From contig DAHG01000057.1 of NCBI GenBank assembly GCA_002495885.1, positions 1 through 64,000 of the forward strand: 64,000 nt of DNA. Reading direction: 5' to 3'. The DNA is from Methanocellaceae archaeon UBA148. GTDB taxonomy: Archaea > Halobacteriota > UBA148. This document shows, one piece after another, positions 1 to 9,417 of this stretch. The notes beneath the pieces are model-generated. The model made no database searches and had not been told where the DNA came from. It worked only from the letters and a program-made list of their open reading frames with translations. How positions within the stretch are numbered: the stretch's first letter is position 1; the number at the start of each line of letters is the position of its first letter. A program made the translations under genes and the position numbers.

Positions 1-168
1 TTTATTTTTCAATTGTATTTTCAATAAACAATAGATATTTACTGTGTTATAAGAGTTATTACTATTATTTTCTTTTCTTTCTTAAATGTACAATAACAAA
101 ACATTGTCAGGCATCCACAAGTAGAAACCTATAAATTAATCTAATCCCCTTATTCCTGGGGAATGTAA

Positions 169-1092
169 ATGGGTGAACTTTCTAGCACAAAGGTATTGAT
201 GAATGGCAGATTCGTGGATTGGAATGATGCCAATGTTCATGTGACCACTCACGCTTTTCTATATGGCACAGGCGTTTTTGATGGGATACGTGGCTATTAC
301 AATAAGGAACGCAAGCAGATGTTCATTGTGAGACTGGGCGATCATGTGAAACGTTTGCTTACGAACATGAGATTGCTTCGCCTGAATCTCAATATTACGG
401 CTGATGAATTGACGAAAGAAATAATAGAGCTCGTCCGTCTGAATGACTTCCGAGAAGATGTGTATATTCGTCCAGCCATATATTTTGGTCCTGGCTCAGT
501 CGGATTGAATCCCGCCGGCCATGGCACAGAATATCTCGTTTTTGCAACGCCATTTGGAAAGTATCTGGATACAGAAAATGGAATATCTGCTTGCGTCAGT
601 TCATGGCGTCGAATCACAGACGGCATGTTGCCCCCAAGGGGCAAGATAATGGGGGCCTATGTGAACAGCGTTCTTGCCAAACAAGAAGCGGTTGCCGGTG
701 GCTACGATGAGGCTATTTTGTTAACTAAGGATAACTTCGTGTGCGAAGGCAGTGGTGAGAACATCTTTCTGGTTCGAGATGGTCAGTTGATCACCCCCCC
801 GGTCTATGCAGACATACTGGAGGGCATAACAAGGGCATCTATCATCAAATTGGCAGGAGATCTAAAGTACGAAGTTATAGAGCGCCTGATAGGAAGGACA
901 GAGCTATGTATTGCTGATGAGGTCTTTTTCTGCGGTACGGGTGCAGAAGTAACTCCAGTCACCAGTATTAATGGGCGACTGATAAACAATGGAAAGATAG
1001 GACCCATCACGAAAGAGTTGCATGACAAGTACTTCAAGATAGTTAGGGGCAACGAAAGTAGATATTTGGACTGGTTGACACCCATTTATTAA
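169..1092 (+). CDS. ilvE: Branched-chain amino acid aminotransferase
   Basis: PLP-dependent transaminase, 307 aa, catalysing the last step of leucine, isoleucine and valine synthesis (2-oxo acid plus glutamate). It is a fold-type IV enzyme of the usual IlvE length. The N-terminus has the LYGTGVFDGIRGY motif near residues 31-43. The PLP-binding lysine is K159 in PPRGKIMGAYVNS, and the CEGSGENIFLV and EVFFCGTGAEVTPV motifs follow. The ATG lies 6 bases after a GGGGA Shine-Dalgarno-like stretch at 158-162. The next gene is convergent, so this is a single-gene unit here. D-amino acid aminotransferase and aminodeoxychorismate lyase share the fold, but motif order and length favour IlvE. Confidence 0.9.
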   Translation: MGELSSTKVLMNGRFVDWNDANVHVTTHAFLYGTGVFDGIRGYYNKERKQMFIVRLGDHVKRLLTNMRLLRLNLNITADELTKEIIELVRLNDFREDVYIRPAIYFGPGSVGLNPAGHGTEYLVFATPFGKYLDTENGISACVSSWRRITDGMLPPRGKIMGAYVNSVLAKQEAVAGGYDEAILLTKDNFVCEGSGENIFLVRDGQLITPPVYADILEGITRASIIKLAGDLKYEVIERLIGRTELCIADEVFFCGTGAEVTPVTSINGRLINNGKIGPITKELHDKYFKIVRGNESRYLDWLTPIY

Positions 1093-1285
1093 GCGGTATT
1101 GAGTTGCGGTCCAGGAAATAAAACTGTCTTGGTTGTTGAGTAGGTGGGTGTCCTAATTTTCGGAAGTTAGTATGCTGTGTGGAAATTTAAGTCAATTTAT
1201 TTAAAAGAAATTCAATGGATGTCAGTTGCAGTATCAAACTAACTAATCAAACGTAAAGGTTCATCGGATCGCTTGAATGTGCTAT

Positions 1286-1852
1286 TTATCTCTTAACACG
1301 AGCCCGTCCACTCATAATCTGGAGCGACACCCCGATACTGCGCAAATACTCGGCTGCTTTGCCCAGCCCATGGATTATCAATTCGGCCAAGTCATCCACT
1401 TCATCAATATCGCAACTCGCATAGAACGACTCGTACACTCTTGTCAGCAGCCCTTTATCTTTGGCTATTTGCAGGTGCTTTAAAAAGCTCGCTCCATGAT
1501 AATCGACACGAAAAGTAGAAGGGGACCTTAGGAATAAGATGTTGGTGCCGCCCCCCCTGCCCGGGGAGATTACTACATCTTCCTTTGAGCTTATTATATC
1601 TTGGATATGCTCGACACTTATCAGTGGCAGGTCTGGCATTATGATCAGCACCGGCTCAGTCGAATTGACGATTATTTTATTCAATACAGCGTTTAGACCC
1701 TCCTCTCTTACGATAGATACCTCCAATCCTGACAGAGTGGAAACTACATCATCCAACATATGTTCAGCTAATTTCTCCCTTTCTGAGGGGCTTAAAAAAG
1801 GGGATAATCTGGATTTTCCGCCTTTTATTTTATATGGGACTATTGCTTTCAT
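1286..1852 (-). CDS. cofC: 2-phospho-L-lactate guanylyltransferase (F420 biosynthesis)
   Basis: Activates 2-phospholactate (or a related phospho-acid) with GTP for attachment to Fo during coenzyme F420 synthesis. The 188-aa protein has the nucleotidyltransferase N-terminus with KIKGGKSRLSPFLSPSER (residues 8-25). The metal/nucleotide segment LIIMPDLPLIS follows in the middle, and SPGRGGGTNILFLR near residues 96-109 is the typical CofC motif. It is somewhat short for the family (usually about 200-220 aa), with a basic C-terminus. It is divergent from cofG across 44 bp, so the two F420 units probably share a promoter region. Confidence 0.87.
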   Translation of the reverse strand: MKAIVPYKIKGGKSRLSPFLSPSEREKLAEHMLDDVVSTLSGLEVSIVREEGLNAVLNKIIVNSTEPVLIIMPDLPLISVEHIQDIISSKEDVVISPGRGGGTNILFLRSPSTFRVDYHGASFLKHLQIAKDKGLLTRVYESFYASCDIDEVDDLAELIIHGLGKAAEYLRSIGVSLQIMSGRARVKR

Positions 1853-1896
1853 AATCGTAAAAGTCTTATATTTCTATTGCTTCTGGGTGCATATAT

Positions 1897-2895
1897 ATGA
1901 TGTCAATTCACATACCGCCTTATATTACATTTTCTAAAAACGTTTTCGTTCCAGTCACGAACATTTGTAAAAATAGATGTGGCTATTGTGGATTTCGACG
2001 TGACTTCAGTAACCCGGAAGCGAATGTGATGACGCCGGATCATGTTGAGATTTTATTGGAAAAAGGAGCTAAAAATAATTGTACCGAGGCATTGTTCACA
2101 TTTGGCGAGCCTGATAACACTCCGGAATTTAGGGAAATTTTAAAGAATATCGGTTATTCGGGTTTCATTGAGTACGTGATGGACTTATGCCAGATGGCAA
2201 TAGATAACGGGCTTCTGCCACACACAAATGCTGGAGCTCTTTGTTATGCCGATTTGAGGAGGTTGAAGCCCCTGAATGCCAGCATGGGATTGATGCTTGA
2301 GACCGCCGGTGAAGTGGATGCACACAGAAACAGTCCTGGAAAGGACCCCTGTATAAGGCTGGAGACGATCGATAATGCAGGACGGCTGAAAATTCCATTC
2401 ACTTCCGGCATATTGGTCGGAATTGGTGAAACATGGGACGATAGAATTGAGTCATTATTAGCGATACGAAAACTGCATGAACGCTATGGTCATATACAAG
2501 AAGTGATTATTCAGAATTTTATCCCAAAACCAAATACCTTGATGTCTGATCTCATGTCCCCCTCTTTAGAGGAGATGCAGAAGGTGGTTGCAATAGCAAG
2601 GGCTTTATTGCCCCGAGAAATTGCCATACAGGTGCCGCCGAATATCGTATCCATAGGCTCATTGGTGGCATGCGGCGCATCCGATCTCGGGGGAATCTCA
2701 CCGGTGACCATCGACCATATAAATCCTGAGTCGAGATGGCCTTCTCTCGATGAAATACGTTCTATGGTCGGAGACGTAGAGTTGAGAGAACGACTGCCGA
2801 TATATCCTCCTTTTGTCAAAGCGGGCTGGTACAGCTCTTCTATAGAGAAATTGGTGAAAGGATATTCAGATGAAAATGGATTTAGGGCAAAATAA
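1897..2895 (+). CDS. cofG: FO synthase subunit 1 (7,8-didemethyl-8-hydroxy-5-deazariboflavin synthase)
   Basis: Radical SAM half of FO synthase, which makes the deazaflavin chromophore of coenzyme F420 from tyrosine and a ribityl uracil together with CofH. The 332-aa protein has the radical SAM cluster motif CKNRCGYC (C24, C28, C31) and the family segment NAGALCYADLRRLKP. The start is written as the first of two adjacent ATG codons (1897 and 1900). It ends 17 bases before cofH, with GAGGAG between them, so cofG-cofH form an operon. Confidence 0.93.
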   Translation: MMSIHIPPYITFSKNVFVPVTNICKNRCGYCGFRRDFSNPEANVMTPDHVEILLEKGAKNNCTEALFTFGEPDNTPEFREILKNIGYSGFIEYVMDLCQMAIDNGLLPHTNAGALCYADLRRLKPLNASMGLMLETAGEVDAHRNSPGKDPCIRLETIDNAGRLKIPFTSGILVGIGETWDDRIESLLAIRKLHERYGHIQEVIIQNFIPKPNTLMSDLMSPSLEEMQKVVAIARALLPREIAIQVPPNIVSIGSLVACGASDLGGISPVTIDHINPESRWPSLDEIRSMVGDVELRERLPIYPPFVKAGWYSSSIEKLVKGYSDENGFRAK

Positions 2896-2912
2896 CTGAG
2901 GAGTAACAACTA

Positions 2913-3959
2913 ATGATAGATGAAATTCTAGAGCGGGTACAAGATAGAGGTATTACGAAAGCTGATGCATTATATCTATCATCTCTTTCATCGCAAGAAC
3001 TCTTCCATCTTGCTGACCAGTTAAGGCGAGAGGCAGTAGGCGACAGTGTCACATACGTTATCAACAGGAACATCAACTTCACGAACTCCTGCATAGGTGA
3101 TTGTGCCTTTTGTGCGTTCCGAAGCGATACTGGATACGTACTAAGCGAAGAACAAATTCTGCAGAAAGTTCAGGAAGCAGTCGAAATCGGAGCGACGGAA
3201 ATCTGTATCCAAGGTGGGTTGCTCAGAGATATGATGCTAGACGATTATTGCGGGATGCTGGAGAACATAAAGTCCAATTTTGCGGTGCACATCCATGCAT
3301 TCTCACCAATGGAGGTGTTCCATGCAGCCAGAAATTCTGGTTCGGATATCGGGGATGCACTCAAAGCGCTAAAAAACAGTGGTTTGAACTCCATGCCTGG
3401 GACTGCTGCCGAAATTCTCGATGATTCAATTCGAAGAAAAATTTGTCCAAGCAAAATCTCAACCGAACAATGGGTAGATATCGTAACCACTGCACATCGC
3501 CTGGGAATCCCAACCACAGCAACCATGCTTTACGGTCATGTTGAATCTTTTGAAGACAGAATCAATCACATTCTCTTGATCAGGGACATTCAACAGAAAA
3601 CCCGGGGTTTTACTGAGTTCATACCGCTTCCTTTTATGGCCAAGAATAATTCTCTGGGTACGCTCGCACATCGGGAGAACAGCATCGATGATATTAAGGT
3701 GCATGCCCTGTCAAGGATCTTACTGCACAAGAGCATAAAAAACGTCCAGGCTTCGTGGGTGAAGTTGGGGGTCAAATTGGCTCAGGTTACGCTTCTTTAT
3801 GGAGTAAACGACCTTGGAGGAACGCTTATGGAAGAAAACATAACAAAATCAGCCGGTGGAACTGCCGGGGAATATCTGTCACCAAATGACTTAGAGGGAC
3901 TCATCACCGGTGTGGGACGCACTCCTAGGAGACGGACTACGTTATATGAGTTAATTTAA
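2913..3959 (+). CDS. cofH: FO synthase subunit 2
   Basis: Second radical SAM subunit of FO synthase (348 aa). It generates the tyrosine-derived radical and couples it to 5-amino-6-ribitylamino-uracil; CofG then completes the deazaflavin. The CIGDCAFC motif (C60, C64, C67) binds the 4Fe-4S/SAM cluster, and ICIQGGLLRDM and HAFSPMEV are typical of the CofH/MqnC/MqnE group. MqnC and MqnE of the futalosine pathway are relatives, but the pairing with cofG and cofC settles the assignment. GAGGAG at 2898-2903 is a good ribosome site for the ATG. Confidence 0.93.
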   Translation: MIDEILERVQDRGITKADALYLSSLSSQELFHLADQLRREAVGDSVTYVINRNINFTNSCIGDCAFCAFRSDTGYVLSEEQILQKVQEAVEIGATEICIQGGLLRDMMLDDYCGMLENIKSNFAVHIHAFSPMEVFHAARNSGSDIGDALKALKNSGLNSMPGTAAEILDDSIRRKICPSKISTEQWVDIVTTAHRLGIPTTATMLYGHVESFEDRINHILLIRDIQQKTRGFTEFIPLPFMAKNNSLGTLAHRENSIDDIKVHALSRILLHKSIKNVQASWVKLGVKLAQVTLLYGVNDLGGTLMEENITKSAGGTAGEYLSPNDLEGLITGVGRTPRRRTTLYELI

Positions 3960-3969
3960 CATAGATGCG

Positions 3970-3995
3970 AATAAATAAATAAATAAATAAATAAA
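3970..3995. repeat. TAAA tetranucleotide repeat
   Basis: Six tandem TAAA units sit between cofH and purS, followed by an AT-rich stretch with two copies of TCTAATTTAAT. It is upstream of the purS start and may be part of the promoter region, but no clear TATA element can be singled out. Confidence 0.8.
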
Positions 3996-4075
3996 CAAGC
4001 CAGTCTGGTAACGATAATCTAATTTAATCTAATTTAATAAAATAACAATACGATAAAACATTAAGAGGAATTTAA

Positions 4076-4315
4076 TTGGAAGCCGATGTCACCATAAGTC
4101 TCAACAAAGGGGTTGCAGATCCAGAGGGCTCGAACGTCAAAAAAGCTCTGAACCTGCTTGGGTTTGAGGAAGTGATGAACGTTCGAACGATGAAGACGTT
4201 TAGGATAGATCTTGCTACAAATGACAGGGTGAAAGCGAAAAAGGATGTCGAGGAGATGTGCAAGAAGCTTCTTGCGAACCCCGTGATCCAGAGCTATCAG
4301 ATAGAGCTAAGGTGA
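4076..4315 (+). CDS. purS: Phosphoribosylformylglycinamidine synthase, PurS subunit
   Basis: Small (79 aa) structural subunit of the three-part FGAM synthase of purine synthesis; it bridges PurL and PurQ. The sequence has the family pattern of a beta strand, [19 protein letters not shown], and a C-terminal [11 protein letters not shown] strand. Translation starts at TTG 4076, preceded by AAGAGGAA at 4062-4069; no ATG gives the full first strand. purL begins 4 bases after its stop and purL/purQ overlap, so this is a tight operon. Confidence 0.9.
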   Translation: MEADVTISLNKGVADPEGSNVKKALNLLGFEEVMNVRTMKTFRIDLATNDRVKAKKDVEEMCKKLLANPVIQSYQIELR

Positions 4316-4319
4316 TCCC

Positions 4320-6605
4320 ATGCCCTGTGAGATCAATTTGATAGATGCTGATGACCTCAGGCTAGTGAAGATCAGCCAAGAAGCCCAATTGGGACTCAGC
4401 CTCTATGAGATGAAGAGGGTAAAAAAATATTTTTTCAAAAAAAAGAGGAATCCAACCGATATCGAGCTTCAATCCCTTGGTCAGGCATGGTCAGAGCACT
4501 GTTGTTACAAGTGCTCCAAATCCATCTTAAAAAAATTCATCTTTGGCATAGATGCGCCCCAGAACATTCTGGTGATAAAAGAAGATGCGGGCGTTGTAGA
4601 GTTTGATGAAGATCATGCCTACGTAGTAGCTCTGGAATCTCACAACCACCCTTCTGCAATAGAGCCCTACGGAGGTGCTGCAACTGGCATTGGGGGCATT
4701 ATTCGCGACGTCGTCTGTATGGGCGCTCAGCCAATAGCGCTGATCGATCCCCTGTTCTTTGGACCGCTGGACAGTTCAACCGTCCCTAGGGGTGTTAAGC
4801 ATCCGAGATATCTTTTCTCTGGTGTCGTTGCAGGAATAAGCGATTACGGAAACAGGGTAGGCATTCCTACCGTAGCCGGCATGGTTTGTTTCGATGAAGG
4901 CTACGTTGGAAATTGCGTGGTAAATGTTGGCTGTGTCGGGATGGTAAAGAAAAAGCACGTTGTAAGGAGCAGGGTGAAGAAACCAGGTGAACTGCTGGTC
5001 TTGGTAGGGGGCAAGACCGGGAGGGACGGCATCCACGGCGTCACGTTTGCATCCGCTGAGTTGACCGACTCCTCTGAAGAACTGAGAGGTGCTGTCCAGC
5101 TTGGTGATCCCATAGCAAAAGAGCCGTTAATCCATGCTTGTGTGGAGGTATCTGAGAAGGGATTGCTGGAAGGGATGAAGGACCTTGGTGGTGGGGGGCT
5201 TTCCTGCGTAGTGGGAGAGATGGCGCTGGCAGGAGGACACGGGGCAGAGATCGAATTGGATCGGGTACCATTAAAAGACGCTGGCATGGTGCCATGGGAG
5301 ATATGGGTGTCAGAATCTCAAGAGAGGATGATGTTGTCAGTCGATCCAAAGAATTTGAAAGAGGTATTGAAAATCTTTGAAGACTGGGACGTTCCTGCGA
5401 CAGTCATTGGAAAGGTAATAGATGAAAAGATTCAGAGAATTTTTTACGCCAGAGAGAAGATATTCGAGATGGACATGGAATTTCTCATTAAGGGACCGAT
5501 TTATAACAAGCCTTTTCAAATAAAAACTGTAGAACGAAAAGATGCGCCTTTTGAGGAGCCAGAGGATTATAACGAAATCTTGTTGAGATTGCTGGCCTCG
5601 CCCAACACCGCAAGCAAGGAATGGGTGATCAGACAGTATGATCATGAGGTCCGAGCATCCACTGTAATTAAGCCGCTGCAAGGTGTTTTAGGAAAAAACA
5701 CGCATGGGGACGCCGTCGTCATAAAGCCCTTGGAAGATTCATATCGGGGATTGGCACTCACTGCGGGTGTAAATCCATCCTATACGAAGATCGATCCCTT
5801 CTGGGGCTCGGCCTCTGCCATCGATGAGGTTTGTAGAAATTTGGCTTCCGTGGGCGCAACGCCACACTCATTTGCGGATTGCTTAAATTTCGGAAATCCA
5901 GAAAAACCAGATAGATTGGGGGAACTCCACTCTTCTGCTGAAGCTCTTGGATATGTTGCAAAGGCACTTGGCACTCCCTTTGTCTCAGGAAATGTCAGTT
6001 TGTATAATGAGGCCCCCCATGGCAGCATACCTCCAACGCCCACTATAGTTGGCATAGGGATCGTTTCAGATATCAGACAATGCGTTACAGTCGACGCTAA
6101 AAATGAGGGAAATCCTGTATACCTTATCGGGGAGACGAAAAAAGAAATGGGGGGCTCCGCATATCTCAAACTCTTGGGCATCCCGAGTACGACAGTTCCA
6201 GTGGTCGATCCGAAGGCATTGCAGGAGAGAATGGGTGCGTTGATCTCTGCGATCCGAAATGGCTTCATAGCATCCTGTCATGATGTCTCAGAAGGCGGAA
6301 TAGCTGTATGCATGGCTGAGATGTTGATCGGAGGGGATGTTGGTGCAAGGGTCGACCTGGGACTAATTGAGAATATGAGGGATGATTACAAATTGTTCTC
6401 TGAGTCCAACACGCGATGGATCGTAGAGGTGAAGCGTGATCTTGCCGAGGAATTCGAAAAGGCGTTCGAAGGAATTCTTTTCCGAATAGGCGAGGTGGGA
6501 GGAAACACTCTGCTGATACAAAACGATGATAGAACGTTGATCGAACTTTCCGTCAAAGAGCTAAGGGATGCCTGGAGTGCAACTCTTTACGATTATATGG
6601 GGTGA
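4320..6605 (+). CDS. purL: Phosphoribosylformylglycinamidine synthase, PurL subunit
   Basis: ATP-dependent amidotransferase subunit converting FGAR to FGAM with ammonia supplied by PurQ. At 761 aa it is the small (archaeal/Bacillus) PurL rather than the roughly 1300-aa fused form. Visible signatures are [12 protein letters not shown] (around residue 56), [20 protein letters not shown] (residues 107-126, metal/ATP site) and [10 protein letters not shown] second tandem PurM-like half contains [19 protein letters not shown] and [10 protein letters not shown]. The second gene of purSLQ. Confidence 0.95.
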   Translation: MPCEINLIDADDLRLVKISQEAQLGLSLYEMKRVKKYFFKKKRNPTDIELQSLGQAWSEHCCYKCSKSILKKFIFGIDAPQNILVIKEDAGVVEFDEDHAYVVALESHNHPSAIEPYGGAATGIGGIIRDVVCMGAQPIALIDPLFFGPLDSSTVPRGVKHPRYLFSGVVAGISDYGNRVGIPTVAGMVCFDEGYVGNCVVNVGCVGMVKKKHVVRSRVKKPGELLVLVGGKTGRDGIHGVTFASAELTDSSEELRGAVQLGDPIAKEPLIHACVEVSEKGLLEGMKDLGGGGLSCVVGEMALAGGHGAEIELDRVPLKDAGMVPWEIWVSESQERMMLSVDPKNLKEVLKIFEDWDVPATVIGKVIDEKIQRIFYAREKIFEMDMEFLIKGPIYNKPFQIKTVERKDAPFEEPEDYNEILLRLLASPNTASKEWVIRQYDHEVRASTVIKPLQGVLGKNTHGDAVVIKPLEDSYRGLALTAGVNPSYTKIDPFWGSASAIDEVCRNLASVGATPHSFADCLNFGNPEKPDRLGELHSSAEALGYVAKALGTPFVSGNVSLYNEAPHGSIPPTPTIVGIGIVSDIRQCVTVDAKNEGNPVYLIGETKKEMGGSAYLKLLGIPSTTVPVVDPKALQERMGALISAIRNGFIASCHDVSEGGIAVCMAEMLIGGDVGARVDLGLIENMRDDYKLFSESNTRWIVEVKRDLAEEFEKAFEGILFRIGEVGGNTLLIQNDDRTLIELSVKELRDAWSATLYDYMG

Positions 6606-7423
6606 ATTGGTCTATGGATACGAATGACATAAGGGTCGCAGTTCTCCTGATAGAGGGGACGAATAATGAGCAAGAGGTGTATCTCGCCTTCAAACGACTT
6701 GGTGCAGATCCGGAGTTGTTACATCTGAAGCAACTGATCTCTAAGAAAGACCTATCTGATTATCAGTGCCTGATGATTCCCGGTGGTTTCTCTGCTGGAG
6801 ATTACGTTCGGGCTGGCGCAATCTTCGCGGCAAGGATTAAGAGCGCACTGCGCAAACAACTTATGGAGTTCGCCGAGAATGGGTACCCCATTGGCGGCAT
6901 TTGCAACGGTTTCCAGGTCCTCGTTGAATTGGGACTTTTGCCGGCATTGGAATCCAAAATGAGCGATTATCCGCAAGCCTCTCTGGCGATCAACGATTCA
7001 GCCAGATTTGAGTGCAGACCCACGTTACTAAAGCACGAAAGCAAAGGAAACTGCATTTTTACAAAAGATATCCCATACCAAGAGGTGGTCCTCATGCCCT
7101 CCGCACATGCAGAAGGAAAATTCCTCTTTCCGTTGGAAAAACAAGACGAATACTTGCAACGTCTGATTGACAACGACCAGGTCGTATTTCGATATGTGGA
7201 TACCCAGGGGAATTATGCCAGCTACCCCTGGAATCCCAACGGCTCTTTATACAATATCGCAGCCATATGTAATCTGGAAGGAAATGTTTTTGGAATGATG
7301 CCTCACCCAGAAAGGGTTTTCTATAGGTATACGCATCCGGACTGGACGAGGGTATACAAAGAAAACGGAGACGGCAAGGCTATATTTGAATCGGTCTTGG
7401 AGTATATAAGGAGAAAATTTTAG
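6602..7423 (+). CDS. purQ: Phosphoribosylformylglycinamidine synthase, PurQ glutaminase subunit
   Basis: Class I glutamine amidotransferase that releases ammonia for PurL. The 273-aa protein has the nucleophile C101 in [10 protein letters not shown] and the His/Glu pair H235 and E237 in MMPHPERVF. It is longer than compact bacterial PurQ (about 230 aa), as in many archaea. The frame starts at GTG 6602, whose GTGA overlaps the purL stop; an in-frame ATG at 6614 is an alternative start. Translational coupling to purL is likely. Confidence 0.94.
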   Translation: MNWSMDTNDIRVAVLLIEGTNNEQEVYLAFKRLGADPELLHLKQLISKKDLSDYQCLMIPGGFSAGDYVRAGAIFAARIKSALRKQLMEFAENGYPIGGICNGFQVLVELGLLPALESKMSDYPQASLAINDSARFECRPTLLKHESKGNCIFTKDIPYQEVVLMPSAHAEGKFLFPLEKQDEYLQRLIDNDQVVFRYVDTQGNYASYPWNPNGSLYNIAAICNLEGNVFGMMPHPERVFYRYTHPDWTRVYKENGDGKAIFESVLEYIRRKF

Positions 7424-7602
7424 ACTCTGAATTAAAGATTAAATAGATAGGGGTTGAATAAATATACTCTTGAGAGTACCCCTCTTAATTTGGTTTGGGC
7501 ACTAACTTCACAAGCTCTGCGTTTCGTCCAAAATCTTTTTTAATGGTGCAATTAATTCTTAGTAAAATAAATCTATCAGACTTTTAAGTGAGGAGGAGAG
7601 AT

Positions 7603-8481
7603 TTGTCCATCAAAATCGGATTAATAAGGGGTATATGCCAAATGCCCGGGTATGTAGCCTATGAGAAGGGATTTTTCAAAGATCAGGGGTTAGATGTCTC
7701 GTGTTCAGTTGATCCGACAGCATGGATACTGGCTGATAAACTTATTTCTGGTGACATTTCTTTTGGGATCGTTCCCTGGACGAGAGTTGTGAGCGCAAGA
7801 GACAGAGGAGATGATTTAATCGTAATCTCCGGCTCAGGTTATGAGGAGACTGCCACAGTAGTTCGAAGAGATGCGAATATAAACAGCCTTTCAGAGCTCA
7901 AAGGAAAAAGGATCTCCCTCCCGGTTGAAGGTGGTATGAAGGACCTGACTTCCCAGGCTTTGTTCAAAAAGTATGGTATAACTCCCCAAAACACAGAGAT
8001 TCTAAGGCTTCCCAGCGGGGATGCTGCCATGCTTGCCCTTTTAAGCGGCCGTGTAGATGCTACTACCAATGTGGAGCCCTATGCCACAATGGCAGTTGAG
8101 CTTGGCATAGGAAAGATAATTGCCAGAGGAAAGGACATTCTCCCGAAGGTGCCTGGTTGTAGCCTTACTACCACGGACCGTTTTCTTCAGGATCATCCCG
8201 ATATAGTTTTAAAGTTTATAAAAGCGATTTTAAAGGCAGAGGAATTTTGCCATGAAGAGCCGGAAGAGGCTGCAGAAATCAGTTCCAAATATATCGGCAT
8301 TTCCGCCGGGATTATAAGAGAGGCTCTAAGGTACAATCAGCCCCACACTGACATAACCGGCAGCATAGATGTGATGATGGGGATTGTAAGACTGATGAAG
8401 GAGTTGGGTTATATAGAAAACATATCCCAGGAATTTTATGATTTTGAGCTGCTCAAAAAGGCAAAAGCTGAGTTGGAATAG
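7603..8481 (+). CDS. NMT1/SsuA-like periplasmic-binding-fold protein lacking a signal peptide
   Basis: About 292 aa with the NMT1/THI5/SsuA type II binding-protein fold. Typical features are GYVAYEKGFFKDQGLDV, LISGDISFGIVPW, LKGKRISLPVEGG and LSGRVDATTNVEPYA. The start is placed at TTG 7603 because GAGGAGGAG (7590-7598) lies just upstream; the longer GTG start at 7588 would put that Shine-Dalgarno inside the gene. Either way there is no signal peptide or lipobox, and no permease or ATPase gene follows. That argues for a cytosolic enzyme rather than a transporter component. Known cytosolic members of the wider fold are THI5 (pyrimidine synthesis) and MqnA/MqnD (menaquinone synthesis). The next gene is a UbiA prenyltransferase 5 bases away. 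The substrate is unknown. Confidence 0.65.
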   Translation: MSIKIGLIRGICQMPGYVAYEKGFFKDQGLDVSCSVDPTAWILADKLISGDISFGIVPWTRVVSARDRGDDLIVISGSGYEETATVVRRDANINSLSELKGKRISLPVEGGMKDLTSQALFKKYGITPQNTEILRLPSGDAAMLALLSGRVDATTNVEPYATMAVELGIGKIIARGKDILPKVPGCSLTTTDRFLQDHPDIVLKFIKAILKAEEFCHEEPEEAAEISSKYIGISAGIIREALRYNQPHTDITGSIDVMMGIVRLMKELGYIENISQEFYDFELLKKAKAELE

Positions 8482-8486
8482 TCATT

Positions 8487-9404
8487 ATGGAGCCGTCTAT
8501 CTTAGACATGGGATTTGGCGTAGCAGGGCCAACAGGTAAAGGATTAAAGGCTAAGATTCTCGCAGTACTTTGCGTTCATCGAATACTGTGGTTTCCTTGG
8601 GGTGTTTTGTGTGCCAGCACCGGAGCACTTCTATTTATGATTCAGCATCCTCTGATCCCACTATGGAAGATTATTGTAGGTTTACTCGCAGCAGGTCTGT
8701 TGACAAGGGTCATCTCCCAGGCAGACATGTTATATGACTGGTGGTCGGAAGAGGACGAACGTCTCGGTCCGCCCAATTCAACCCTTCCACTGGTAACTGG
8801 GCTCCTCTCCCCGAAAACTATCCTATCCTTCATGTTGGTTGAGACGATATTTTGTTTGTGTGTTGCACTTTTCCTGTTCAATCTTACCTGCTTTTTTGTG
8901 GCAGTCCTGATGCTCATTTGGGGTTTGACCTACTCTGCAAGCCCGCCTTTGAAAAGGCTGACAGAGCTCCAAAGACGCATCTATCGCTCCCTGAGCGGTC
9001 TGATGGTCCTGGGCGGAATCGCCATGGTGGCACCCGAAAGAATGTTTTCATGGGCTGCCTTCGTTGCCACTCTGGCAGTTATAGTGGGATGCCTGGCCTA
9101 CCATGACAAAGACTCCCTGCGTTTTACACCGCTGACTCCAAAAGGCACGATATCCTTCACGGTTTTGATGAGCCTGTTTGAATACCTATGGATCATAGTG
9201 CTCTGGCAAACCTTTAGCTTGAGCTGGGCGTTCCTGATGCTATATTTTGGGCTGGCAATCTTTAAAATTAGGGCAATTTTCAATGGCTATGCTAACTCAG
9301 ATGAGCATAAATCTCATATAAAATTGACACATGTGGGTGTTATAAACTATACCATGATGCTCGTCATCATTAACATGGCAGCAACCTATGGTATTTACAC
9401 GTAA
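8487..9404 (+). CDS. UbiA-family prenyltransferase
   Basis: Integral membrane protein of 305 aa with about eight hydrophobic segments. UbiA enzymes move a polyprenyl group from its diphosphate to an aromatic or lipid acceptor and bind Mg-diphosphate through two Asp-rich loops. The first loop here is SQADMLYDWWSEEDERLGPP, with Gln where most members have Asn, followed by STLPLVTGLLS in the place of the usual RPLPSG segment. The second is YHDKDSLR near residue 210. The divergence in the first motif suggests an unusual acceptor. The gene sits 5 bases after the binding-fold protein and just before a radical SAM gene. Its role in a prenylated aromatic electron carrier is inferred from context. Confidence 0.72.
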   Translation: MEPSILDMGFGVAGPTGKGLKAKILAVLCVHRILWFPWGVLCASTGALLFMIQHPLIPLWKIIVGLLAAGLLTRVISQADMLYDWWSEEDERLGPPNSTLPLVTGLLSPKTILSFMLVETIFCLCVALFLFNLTCFFVAVLMLIWGLTYSASPPLKRLTELQRRIYRSLSGLMVLGGIAMVAPERMFSWAAFVATLAVIVGCLAYHDKDSLRFTPLTPKGTISFTVLMSLFEYLWIIVLWQTFSLSWAFLMLYFGLAIFKIRAIFNGYANSDEHKSHIKLTHVGVINYTMMLVIINMAATYGIYT

Positions 9405-9417
9405 TGGAGGGTTTAGT

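Noticed and set aside
7449..7483. Hairpin after purQ (AGGGGT/ACCCCT with inner ACTCT/AGAGT)
   Set aside because: The left arm has a long unpaired stretch and no T-run follows, so a terminator call is too weak.
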